DNA of 64,000 nucleotides from Planctomycetota bacterium (GTDB lineage Bacteria; Planctomycetota; B15-G4; SIAN01), in NCBI GenBank assembly GCA_016795285.1, contig JAEUIC010000038.1, forward strand, positions 31,533 to 95,532. The letters run 5' to 3'. How positions within the stretch are numbered: position 1 is the first letter of the stretch; each line of letters begins with the position of its first letter. The position numbers and the translations under genes are program-made. Under the pieces are notes generated by a model, which worked only from the letters and a program-made list of their open reading frames with translations, was not told where the DNA came from and did not search any database. Of the stretch, positions 27,101-35,605 are shown in pieces.

Positions 27101-30100
27101 TCACCCTCGCACCAGCAGCGCGTCGAGGTTCAGCAGCACGTTGGCGACCACCACCCACGCCCCCACTTCGGCGGGATCGAGCGCGGGCGGCAGCGGGCCG
27201 AGCGGCTCCTCGCAGAGCGCGACCGCGGCGGCGCGATCGGCGAAGAGGCGGGCGCGCTCCGACTCGAAGAGCGGCAAGAGCGTCGCGCGCTCGGCGGCGG
27301 TCGGTTCGCGGGCGAGCGCCAGGCGCCACGCCCACGCGAGCCGCTCGTCGAAGCTCGTCCCGCCGCTCGTCCCGCTCTCGCGCACGATGCGGCGGGCGAG
27401 CGCCTGCGCCGCTTCGACGAAGACCGGATCGTTCAGCGTGACGAACGCCTGCAGCGGCGTGTTGGTCGGGGTGCGGCGCAGCACGCACGCCTCGCGGCTC
27501 GGCGCATCGAAGGTCTGCAGCGCGGGCGGCGGCACGGTGCGCCGCCAGAAGGTGTAGAGGCCGCGGCGCCACCGGTCGGCGCCGCTGCTGGTCGGATAGG
27601 TCCGCTCGCCGTTGAAGGCCGCTTGCCACAGCCCATCGGGCTGCGGCGGATAGACCGACGGACCGCCGATCGTCGGCGCGAGCAGCCCCGAGAGCGCCAG
27701 CGCCTGGTCGCGCACCATCTCCGCTTCGAGGCGCCGGCGCGGGAAGCGGGCGAGCCAGACGTTCGCTGGATCGGCGTCCTGCGCCGCCTCGCTGCCGACC
27801 GTCGACTGCCGATAGGTCGCCGAGGTCGCCAGCGCGAAGAGCAGCTCCTTCACGTCCCAGCCTCGCTCCATGAAATCGACCGCCAGCCAGTCGAGCAGCT
27901 CGGGGTGGCTCGGCGGCGTGCCCTGCGTGCCGAAATCCTCCTCCGACACGACGAGGCCGCGGCCGAAGAGCTGCGCAAAGAAGCGGTTCACCGCGACGCG
28001 CGCCGTGAGCGGATGGTCGCGCGCCACCAGCCAACGCGCGAGGCCGAGGCGATCGCGCGGCGCGTCGTCCGGCAGCGGCGGGAAGTTGCGCGGCGTCGCG
28101 GGCGCGACGGCGGCGCCGGGCGCGAGGTAGTTGCCCTTCTCGAGCAGATGGGTCGCGCGCCGCTTCTCCAGCGGCAGCTCCCGCAGGACCGGCGTGCGCG
28201 GGATCGCCGACTCGAGCGCCGCGAGCTCGCCCGAGAGCGCCCGCTCCTTCGCCGCCAGCGCCGCCAGCTCGGGCGGCGGCGGCGTCGCGCTCCCCTCGAC
28301 GCGCAGCGCGCCGAGCGTGTGCTCGCCCCCCCACGTCTGCAGCAGCGCGAGGCGGAAGCGGTGCGGGCCGGCGAGCGGCGCCGCCAGCTCGAGCTCGAGC
28401 GCGTGGTCGCGCCCTTGCGCGCCGCCGATCGCGAACCCGGAGTCGCGCGCCGCGCTGCCGTCGATCGCCTCCGCGGCGCCGAAGCCCTCCTGCTCGTAGT
28501 CGGCGCGCGCCTTGCGCAGCACCACTTCGCGCCAGCCGGCGAGTTCGATCGTCGTCGACGGCGCGGGCGCGTCGCGCAGGAGCCCCTGCCACGTCACCGC
28601 GCGTGTCCCATCCTCGCGCAGCGTGGCGAGCGTCACGACGACGCCGGCGAGGCGCTGCTCGAGGTCGCCGTCGACGCGATTGGCGAGCACCAGCCGCTCG
28701 AGCGGCCCCTCGCCACCGAGGTCGACCTCCCACCACGGGTCGTCCTCGATCGCGGTGTGGGTGGTCGAGCGCGAGTCGAAGCGGCCGTCGGCGTTGCCGT
28801 CGATCGCGTAGCGGGCGGGCCCGCCGAAGTCGGTCGACGACTGCGTCGCCTTGCCGGCGCGCGCGACGTTCACGCCACCCGACCACGCCTCCACCTCGGC
28901 GAGCGAGAGGATGCGCTGCTTGCCCGGCAGCTCGAGGCGCACGAAGCGGGCGCGCGGCAGCGTCGCGTCGCGCGGCGCCGCTTCGAGGCGCACCTCGTTC
29001 AGCACGAAGTTGCCGTTGTCGGGCGAGCGACCGGGGCCGTCGCGCGGCAACGCGGGGTCCGCCAACAGCGCGAGCCGCAGCGTCGCGAGCCCGTCGCGCG
29101 CCTCGCCCTCGAGGCGGTAGGTGGCGGTCGCCGGCGAGCCGCCGCTCGCGCGCACCACGCCGTCGCCGCCGATCGTGAGCCGCGGCGCGCTGCCGTCGCT
29201 CGAAGCGCCGCTGCCCACTGCGTCGCTCGCCGCCGCACCGCTTGCTGCCGACTCGCCCACCTCCGCAGCGCTCAGCGGCAACGTCGCGAAGCTCGGCGCC
29301 GGCAGCGACGCGCGCAGCGCCGCCGCCTCGGCCGTGAGCGCCTGCTGCTTCGCCAGCAAATCCGCGCGCTGCGCGAGTTGCGCCGCGGTCGGCGTCGCGA
29401 GGCGCGGCTCCTCGTCGGCGCGATCGGCATCCTCGGTCTGGTTGAAGAAGGCGAAGAGCGAGTAGTAGTCGCGCTGCGAGATCGGGTCGAACTTGTGGCT
29501 GTGGCACTTGGCGCAGCCGAAGGTGAGGCCGTTCCAGACGGCCATCGTCACGTCGGTGCGGTCCTTGATGGCGGCGACGCGGAACTCCTCGTCGTCGGTG
29601 CCGCCCTCCGTGTTGGTCATCGTGTTGCGATGGAACGCAGTGGCGAGCGACTGTTCGGCGCGCTGCGCCTCGTCCGCGGCTGGCAGCAGGTCGCCGGCGA
29701 GCTGCAGCACGGTGAACTGGTCGTACGGGAGGTTGCGATTGAAGGCGTCGATCACCCAGTCGCGCCAGCGCCACAGGAACGGGCGGAGCGGATCGGAGCC
29801 GTAGCCGGCCGAGTCGGCGAAGCGGGCGAGGTCGAGCCAGACGCGCGCCCAGCGCTCGCCGAAATGGGGCGAAGCGAGGAGGCGACGGACGACGCGCTCG
29901 TAGGCGTCGGGCGACTCGTCGGCGAGGAACGCCGCCACCTCGTCTTGCGTCGGCGGCAGGCCGATCAGGTCGAACGAGACGCGTCGGATCAGCGTCGCGC
30001 GATCGGCAGCGGGCGCGGGTGCGAGACCTTGGCCCTCCATTTCCGCGAGGACGAGCGTGTCGAGCGGCCCCTGCGGCCACCAGGCGCGCTCGACTTGCGG

Positions 30101-30634
30101 CAGCGCACTCTTCCGCGGCGCCACGAACGACCAGTGCTCGCGCACCAGCTCCTCGCCGGCGAGGTCGTCGGGCCAGCGCGCCCCCTCCGCGATCCACCGT
30201 TCGAGCAACGCGAGCTGCTCCGCGTCGAGGCGCTTGCCGAGCGGCGGCATCGGCGGCAGGTCGCTCGGGCCCGCTTCGCCGTCCCGCTTCTCGCGCTTCA
30301 CCAGCGTCAGCAGGCGGCTGCCGGCCGGGTCCCCCGGCGCGATCGCCACCTCGCCGCTGTTGCCGCCGCGCAGCGCGAGGCGGCGCACGTCGAGCCGGTA
30401 GCCGCTCTTGCTCTTCTCGCCCGCATGGCATTTGTGGCAGCGCTCCGCGAAGATCGGCTCGATGTCGCGCGCGAAGTCGACGGCGTCGGCGACGGCATCG
30501 ACGGCCGCAGCGGGCGCGTCGGCGGCGGCGGCGACCGCGGCCGCGCGACCCCCGGAGGCGACCGCCGGCGCGATCGCCGAAGCGATCGCCGTCGATCCGA
30601 GCAGCGCCAACCAGCCAAGCAGCGGTGAAGCCAT
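27101..30634 (-). CDS. PSCyt1-PSCyt2-PSD1 protein (DUF1549/DUF1553) with inserted F5/8-type C-like domain
   Basis: 1177 residues. After a signal peptide comes a planctomycete-type cytochrome domain with a haem motif Cys66-His-Lys-Cys69-His70. DUF1549 follows (VRRLLASPHFGERWARVWLDLARFADSAG), with a second CxxCH in FGCAKCHSHKFDP near residue 370. About residues 570-700 contain an F5/8 type C / fucolectin-like carbohydrate-binding region (NVARAGKATQSST, AIDGNADGRFDS, PWWEVDLGG). DUF1553 completes the C-terminus (NRFFAQLFGRGLV, EAEMVRDQALALSGLL, FVTLNDPVFVEAAQALARR). It forms an operon with the downstream DUF1501 gene. Its ATG overlaps the start codon of the divergent sulfatase-like gene. Confidence 0.9.
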   Translation of the reverse strand: MASPLLGWLALLGSTAIASAIAPAVASGGRAAAVAAAADAPAAAVDAVADAVDFARDIEPIFAERCHKCHAGEKSKSGYRLDVRRLALRGGNSGEVAIAPGDPAGSRLLTLVKREKRDGEAGPSDLPPMPPLGKRLDAEQLALLERWIAEGARWPDDLAGEELVREHWSFVAPRKSALPQVERAWWPQGPLDTLVLAEMEGQGLAPAPAADRATLIRRVSFDLIGLPPTQDEVAAFLADESPDAYERVVRRLLASPHFGERWARVWLDLARFADSAGYGSDPLRPFLWRWRDWVIDAFNRNLPYDQFTVLQLAGDLLPAADEAQRAEQSLATAFHRNTMTNTEGGTDDEEFRVAAIKDRTDVTMAVWNGLTFGCAKCHSHKFDPISQRDYYSLFAFFNQTEDADRADEEPRLATPTAAQLAQRADLLAKQQALTAEAAALRASLPAPSFATLPLSAAEVGESAASGAAASDAVGSGASSDGSAPRLTIGGDGVVRASGGSPATATYRLEGEARDGLATLRLALLADPALPRDGPGRSPDNGNFVLNEVRLEAAPRDATLPRARFVRLELPGKQRILSLAEVEAWSGGVNVARAGKATQSSTDFGGPARYAIDGNADGRFDSRSTTHTAIEDDPWWEVDLGGEGPLERLVLANRVDGDLEQRLAGVVVTLATLREDGTRAVTWQGLLRDAPAPSTTIELAGWREVVLRKARADYEQEGFGAAEAIDGSAARDSGFAIGGAQGRDHALELELAAPLAGPHRFRLALLQTWGGEHTLGALRVEGSATPPPPELAALAAKERALSGELAALESAIPRTPVLRELPLEKRRATHLLEKGNYLAPGAAVAPATPRNFPPLPDDAPRDRLGLARWLVARDHPLTARVAVNRFFAQLFGRGLVVSEEDFGTQGTPPSHPELLDWLAVDFMERGWDVKELLFALATSATYRQSTVGSEAAQDADPANVWLARFPRRRLEAEMVRDQALALSGLLAPTIGGPSVYPPQPDGLWQAAFNGERTYPTSSGADRWRRGLYTFWRRTVPPPALQTFDAPSREACVLRRTPTNTPLQAFVTLNDPVFVEAAQALARRIVRESGTSGGTSFDERLAWAWRLALAREPTAAERATLLPLFESERARLFADRAAAVALCEEPLGPLPPALDPAEVGAWVVVANVLLNLDALLVRG

Positions 30635-32399
30635 GGGATGCGATCTTGCGGGAGGGGCGTCGGGAGCGAGACGGCGCGCGAGCTTAGTCGTGGCGCTGCT
30701 CGTCGCCAGCTGCGGCGAGCGCGGTGAAGCGCCCCCGCCCGCGGCGCCACCCAGCGCTTCGCCCGCCGCGCTCGACGCCGCACCCACCGCCGAGCCGCGC
30801 TACCGCACGCTCGAGCTCGCCGATCCGCGCCGCGCCGAAGTGGCGCTGCTGGTGCAGGGCGAGGCGCAGGTCGCCTGGTTCGCGCGCGGCAAGGGGACGC
30901 TCGCCGTCACGATCGAGCTCGACGATGGCAGCAGCGCGACCGAATCGATCGAACTCACCGGCGAGGCGCGCGCGCCCGCGGTCCACCCGCTGCCCGGCCG
31001 CGGCGCCCGCGCGCTGCGACTGCTCGCCGCGGCGCCCGCCGGCGTCACCTTCGAGTCGCTGCGCGTGAAGGACGAGGGCGAAGTGCTGCCCCCTGCCGGC
31101 GCGCTCGCCGGCGCGCTGCGCAGCCGTTCCCTCGCGATCGTCCTCTGCGACGCGCTGCACGCCGCCCACCTCTCCTGCTACGGCAGCGCCAACGCCACGA
31201 GCCCCCACCTCGACCAGCTCGCGCAGCAAGGCGTGCGCGCCGCGCAGCTGCGCTCGCAGACTTCGTGGACGATCCCCTCGGTCGCCACCCTCTTCACCGG
31301 CGTCGAGCAGGAGACGCATGGCATCCGCGACGTCGGCCACGTGCTCGACCCGGAGCTGCCGACGCTCGCCGAGCGCTTCCGCGACGCGGGCTACCGCACC
31401 GCGGCGTTCCTGCAGAACAAGCTGGTGACGCGCGAAGCGGGGCTCGCGCGCGGCTTCGAGAGCTGGAACGAGTACCCCGGCGCGTCGCGCGGCTTGCTGA
31501 TGCCGGACCTCGCCAAGTTCCTGGCGCAGCCGCCGCCGAACGACCCGCGCCCGCTCTTCCTCTACGTCCACCTGCTGCCGCCGCATGCGCCCTACGCGCC
31601 GCCCGCCGACTTCGCCGGTCGCTTCGGCTCGCCGCAAGGACCGGCCGACGGCTCGGTCGAGTTCTTGGGCCGCCTCGCGCAACGCTCGCCGCACGCGAAC
31701 GACCCGCACGTGCAGACGATGCGCGCCCTCTACGACAACCATGTCGCCTACGGCGATGCGCTGCTCGGCGAGACGGCGCGCCTCTTCTTCGCGCGCGGCC
31801 GCGAGCCGTCGGCGCTGCTCTTCACCTCCGACCACGGCGAGGCGTTCGGGCAGCACGATGCGGTCGGCCACAACCTGCAGGTGCACGACGAGATGGTGCA
31901 CGTGCCGTTCGTGCTGGTGGCGCCGAACTCGCCGCTGCCGGCCGGTCGCGTCGTCGACGCGCCGCTCTGGATGCCCGACCTGCTGCCGACCGTGGCCGAG
32001 CTCTTCGCGTTGCCCGCCGCCGACGATCCCGACACGCCCGCGCCCGGCCGCTCGTTCGCGGGATTGCTGGCCGCCGACGCGGCGAGCGCGGCGCCGCGCG
32101 CGCAACGACTCTCGGCGCGTTGGGTGAACGGCAACGCGACGCAGCGCGCGATCGTCTGGGGCCGCTTCAAGCTGGTCGCGCCGGCCGGTCGGCGCATCGC
32201 CGCGCTCTACGACCTCGCCGCCGATCCGCAGGAGCAGCACGACGTCAGCGCCGCCCATCCGCTGGTGGCGGCAGCGCTGCGTGCCGAGCTCGCGAACTGG
32301 GTGGCGCAAGGGGTCCGTTCGGTCGCTGCGGAGGGATTCGCTCCCGACGCCGCGTTGCAGCGCGAACTCGAGGCGCTCGGCTACACCGGCGACCACTGA
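30633..32399 (+). CDS. Sulfatase-superfamily lipoprotein with Thr at the nucleophile position
   Basis: 588 residues from ATG 30633. The signal peptide ends in lipobox LVASC. A beta-rich N-terminal domain (~residues 45-155) precedes the alkaline phosphatase / sulfatase fold, with metal motifs LCDALHAAHLSCYG and FTSDHGEAFGQHDAVGHN and the HLLPPHAPY block. The active-site segment reads SWTIPSVATLFTG. Classical sulfatases have C/S-x-P-S-R here; this protein has Thr and lacks the Arg, resembling Thr-nucleophile phosphotransferases and phosphodiesterases. A formylglycine-dependent sulfatase is therefore unlikely. Its start codon shares bases with that of the divergent PSD1 gene; GTG 30690 is a poorer alternative because it would remove the basic n-region. 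Confidence 0.82.
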   Translation: MGCDLAGGASGARRRASLVVALLVASCGERGEAPPPAAPPSASPAALDAAPTAEPRYRTLELADPRRAEVALLVQGEAQVAWFARGKGTLAVTIELDDGSSATESIELTGEARAPAVHPLPGRGARALRLLAAAPAGVTFESLRVKDEGEVLPPAGALAGALRSRSLAIVLCDALHAAHLSCYGSANATSPHLDQLAQQGVRAAQLRSQTSWTIPSVATLFTGVEQETHGIRDVGHVLDPELPTLAERFRDAGYRTAAFLQNKLVTREAGLARGFESWNEYPGASRGLLMPDLAKFLAQPPPNDPRPLFLYVHLLPPHAPYAPPADFAGRFGSPQGPADGSVEFLGRLAQRSPHANDPHVQTMRALYDNHVAYGDALLGETARLFFARGREPSALLFTSDHGEAFGQHDAVGHNLQVHDEMVHVPFVLVAPNSPLPAGRVVDAPLWMPDLLPTVAELFALPAADDPDTPAPGRSFAGLLAADAASAAPRAQRLSARWVNGNATQRAIVWGRFKLVAPAGRRIAALYDLAADPQEQHDVSAAHPLVAAALRAELANWVAQGVRSVAAEGFAPDAALQRELEALGYTGDH

Positions 32400-32427
32400 C
32401 TTCCTGCCGTCGACCGGCCGGCGGATG

Positions 32428-32473
32428 TCACGATCGTGAGCGGAACGGACAGCGGCTTCGTGCGCTAGCGCAC
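32428..32473. promoter_or_regulatory. Two perfect palindromes in the intergenic leader (possible operators)
   Basis: TCACGATCGTGA (32428-32439) and GTGCGCTAGCGCAC (32460-32473) are both perfect palindromes without a loop, 20 bp apart. They lie in the 285-bp gap upstream of the SGNH-like gene cluster. No regulator gene is adjacent. Confidence 0.3.
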
Positions 32474-32684
32474 CGGGATCACCGCTTTCCCGGGGAATGG
32501 CGCTGGCGAGCGAACGGCTCGGCGCCCCTGCTCCGTGGACGGATTTCCGCTCGTTGCCCGGTTTCACGCATGGGCTAGTCGTTCCGTCTCCCAAGTCGTT
32601 CGCCGCGCCGAACCTCGCACCGCGCACACGAGCCAGCGTGTGCCCCCGCCAGGCCGAGGATCCCGCGGCAGCGGAGTACCCGCC

Positions 32685-34109
32685 ATGAAGGAGAGGCCCC
32701 ACCTCCCCTCGGCGCGGCGGTTCGCTCGTCGGTGCTCCGGCGCCGTCGCGCTGGCCGTCGTGTCGATCGCCCCGGCCGCCCACGCCGTGCCACCCCAGGA
32801 CTGTTCGCTGCCGTCGCGCGGCATCACGCCGCTCGACGATCTGGCCGGCCGCTACTGGCAGGGCGTCGAAGGCGGCCTCTATCCAGGCGGCACGAATGCG
32901 TGCCCGGAGGACCACCTGCAGGCGGGTCGCAAGATCGCGAAGTCGATCGTGCCGCTCGGCGTGGACGGCTCGCCAGCGAGCGACGGCATCGTCGGCGTCG
33001 CGGCGATCGGCTTCTCGTTCACCCATCAGATCTTCGAGACGCTGCAGGAGCTCGCGGCGACCGATGGCGAGCTCGACCCGGCGCTGCGGCTGATCGACGC
33101 GACGGCGCGCGGCCACGATCTCGAGGACCTGCGCGATCCGGCCAACGACTACTGGCTCACGTTGCTGCCGGCGCAGCTCGCCAACGCGGGCGTCACGGCC
33201 GAACAGATCCAGGTGGTCTGGGTGATGGAGGGCGCGCGCTTCCAGCCGGCCCCCTTCCCCGACCATGTCGACCTCTTCGCCGACGACTGGACGTCGCTCC
33301 TGAACGTGCTGCGCCTCCATCTGCCGAACGTGCAGCTGGCGTTCCTGTCGCCGGTGCACTGGCAGGGCTACTCGTGGTTCGCGCCGTACGACGAGCCGTT
33401 CTATTTCGAGCAGGGCTTCGCGGTCCGCGAGGTGATCGCGCGCCAGCTCGCCGGCGCGCCCGAGCTCGCCTACGACCTGCCCGGTGGCACCGCGCCGGCG
33501 CCGTGGCTCGCGTGGGGCCCCTACTTCTGGACCGATGGCGAGGAGCCGCGCAGCGACGGGCTCGCGCTCGACTGCGCCGACTTCCTCTGGGAGGGCTCGC
33601 ACCTCTCGGCCAGCGGGCGCGACAAGCTCTCGCCGCGGCTGCTCCACTTCCTGAAGAGCCATCGCGCCTGCACGCCGTGGTCGATCGTGCCGGGCAGTTC
33701 GCCCGCGGAACGGATGGCCGAGGTCGAGCTGCTCGGCGGCGCGTCGAGCGGCGTGCGCGGCGAGCCGCGCCTCTGCGGCAGCGCGTTGCCGACCGTGCCG
33801 TACGACGGCGACTACCAGCTGCTGGCGCGCAACGCGCTGCCGAGCGGGAGCGGCGTCGTCGTCCTCGGCGAGCAGCTCCTCCCCGGCGACGGCATCGCGA
33901 TCGGCGCCGGCTTCCTGCGCGTCGTGCCGGCGTTCCTGCTGCCGATCCACTTCGGTGCCAAGGGCAACGGAGCGCTCGTGATGGGCGAGATCCCGTCCGA
34001 CGCCGCGCTGCTCGACCTCTGCGTCTACGCCCAGCTCGCCGTCTTCGACAGCAGCGCCGCCGGCGACGTCGCGCTGTCGCAGGCGCTCGAGCTGCGGCTC
34101 GGCGACTGA
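32685..34109 (+). CDS. Exported SGNH-hydrolase-like protein, paralogue 1
   Basis: 474 residues from ATG 32685, with a signal peptide ending near AHA. The catalytic-fold part carries family blocks VAAIGFSFTHQIF (Ser in the nucleophile position), DPANDYW, EQIQVVWVMEGA, LPNVQLAFLSPVHWQGYSW, PWLAWGPYFWTDGEEPRSDG and a C-terminal SHL (paralogues: DGGHL) in place of the SGNH Asp-x-x-His block. Here the His block reads WEGSHLSASG, so the Asp is not obvious. The last ~130 residues form a separate beta-rich domain ending ALSQALELRLGD, frequent at the ends of exported planctomycetal proteins. It is the first of three tandem paralogues. The substrate is unknown; an esterase-like role is inference. Confidence 0.75.
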   Translation: MKERPHLPSARRFARRCSGAVALAVVSIAPAAHAVPPQDCSLPSRGITPLDDLAGRYWQGVEGGLYPGGTNACPEDHLQAGRKIAKSIVPLGVDGSPASDGIVGVAAIGFSFTHQIFETLQELAATDGELDPALRLIDATARGHDLEDLRDPANDYWLTLLPAQLANAGVTAEQIQVVWVMEGARFQPAPFPDHVDLFADDWTSLLNVLRLHLPNVQLAFLSPVHWQGYSWFAPYDEPFYFEQGFAVREVIARQLAGAPELAYDLPGGTAPAPWLAWGPYFWTDGEEPRSDGLALDCADFLWEGSHLSASGRDKLSPRLLHFLKSHRACTPWSIVPGSSPAERMAEVELLGGASSGVRGEPRLCGSALPTVPYDGDYQLLARNALPSGSGVVVLGEQLLPGDGIAIGAGFLRVVPAFLLPIHFGAKGNGALVMGEIPSDAALLDLCVYAQLAVFDSSAAGDVALSQALELRLGD

Positions 34110-34204
34110 CCGCTGCGCCACTCCGCTCCGCCCTTGCGCTCCGCCTGCCCGCGGGCCCCTGCTCCCCCACCTTCGACGCCAGCCCCCACCTGCGAGGAAG
34201 ACCG

Positions 34205-35593
34205 ATGCCGTTCCCGTTGCGCCACGCGTCCACGAGCGCGTTCGTCGCCCTGCTGCTCTCCGGCGCCGCCGCTGCGCAGAACTGCGGCACCGCGTCGCTC
34301 GGTCTCGTCCCGCTCGACGACCTGAAGGAGGGCGACTACCTCGGGCTCGAAGGCGGGCTCTATCCGGGGCGCAGCAACGACTGCCCGACCGACCATCTCC
34401 TCGCCGGCCGCGATCGGTCGCGCGCGATCGTCCCGCTCGATGCGAGCGGCGCGCCGGCGGCCGACGGCGTGATCGGCGTCGCCGCGATCGGCATGTCGTT
34501 CACCGCGCAGGTGTTCAACGCCTGCGCCAACCTCGCCGCGCTCGACTCGGAGGTCCCGCGTTCGCTCCACTTCGCGAGCCTCTGCGGCGCGGGCGAGGAT
34601 CTCGAGGAGATCCGCGATCCGAACGACGACTACTGGACCGTGACGGTGCCGGCGCAGCTCGTCGCCGCCGGCATCACCGCCGAGCAGGTGCAGGTCGCCT
34701 GGATCCTCGAGGGGACGCCGCGCCAGACCTTGCCGTTCCCCGACCATGTCGAGCAGACCGCCGGCTATTGGGTCGAGGTGCTGCACATCGTCCAGCAGAC
34801 CTTCCCGAACGTGAAGCTCGCGTTCCTCACGCCGCTCTACTGGCAGGGCTACTCGCTGATCACGCCGGCCACCGAGCCCTACTACTACGAGCAGGCGTGG
34901 TCGGTCCGCAGCGTGGTCGAGCGGCAGCTCGCGCAGGATCCCGAGCTCGAATGGGACGCGAGCCGCGGCCCGGTCCGCTCGCCGTGGGTGGCGTGGGGCC
35001 CCTACCTCTGGAGCGACGGCGTCGAGCCGCGCAGCGACGGCCTCTTCCTCGATTGCACCGACTTCTCGCCCGACGGCGGCCACCTCGGCGACGGCGGCAT
35101 GGAGAAGCTCGGGGCGCGGCTCCACCACTTCCTGAAGAGCCATCGCGCCTGCACGCGCTGGTCGATCCTGCGCGGCAGCTCGCCGGCGGAACGGATGGCC
35201 GACGTCGAGGTGATCGGCGTCGGGACGCCGGGCACGCAAGGGGTCCCGCGCCTCTGCGGCGACTCGCTGCCGACCATTCCGCATGCGGAGCCCTACTCGC
35301 TGCTGGTGCGCGACAGCGTGCCGCGCGGGCGCGGGCTGATCCTGCTCGGCGACACGCTGCTGCCGGGCAGCGGGCTGCCCTTCGCGGGCGGAACGCTGCG
35401 CGTCGAGGCCGACCTCACGCTGCCGGTCACCTTCGACCTGCAGGGCAACGGCGTGCTCGAGGTCGGCGAGATCCCCGACGACCCCGCGCTCTGGGCGATG
35501 TCGTTCTACGCGCAGCTGATCGCGTTCGACCGGCGCGGCCTCGACGGCCGCTTCACGCTCTCCGCGGCGATCGAGCTGCGGCTCGGCGACTGA
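34205..35593 (+). CDS. Exported SGNH-hydrolase-like protein, paralogue 2
   Basis: 462 residues. GAGGAAG precedes ATG 34205, and a signal peptide ends at SGAAAAQ. Blocks match the family: VAAIGMSFTAQVF with the likely nucleophile Ser, IRDPNDDYW, EQVQVAWILEGTP, FPNVKLAFLTPLYWQGYSL, PWVAWGPYLWSDGVEPRSDG and SPDGGHLGDGGMEKL, which supplies an Asp-x-x-His pair for a hydrolase triad. The C-terminal beta-rich domain (from about residue 335) matches those of both neighbours. It lies 95 bp after paralogue 1 and 12 bp before paralogue 3, so the three are probably co-transcribed. Confidence 0.77.
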   Translation: MPFPLRHASTSAFVALLLSGAAAAQNCGTASLGLVPLDDLKEGDYLGLEGGLYPGRSNDCPTDHLLAGRDRSRAIVPLDASGAPAADGVIGVAAIGMSFTAQVFNACANLAALDSEVPRSLHFASLCGAGEDLEEIRDPNDDYWTVTVPAQLVAAGITAEQVQVAWILEGTPRQTLPFPDHVEQTAGYWVEVLHIVQQTFPNVKLAFLTPLYWQGYSLITPATEPYYYEQAWSVRSVVERQLAQDPELEWDASRGPVRSPWVAWGPYLWSDGVEPRSDGLFLDCTDFSPDGGHLGDGGMEKLGARLHHFLKSHRACTRWSILRGSSPAERMADVEVIGVGTPGTQGVPRLCGDSLPTIPHAEPYSLLVRDSVPRGRGLILLGDTLLPGSGLPFAGGTLRVEADLTLPVTFDLQGNGVLEVGEIPDDPALWAMSFYAQLIAFDRRGLDGRFTLSAAIELRLGD

Positions 35594-35605
35594 GCGGTCG
35601 CCGGC

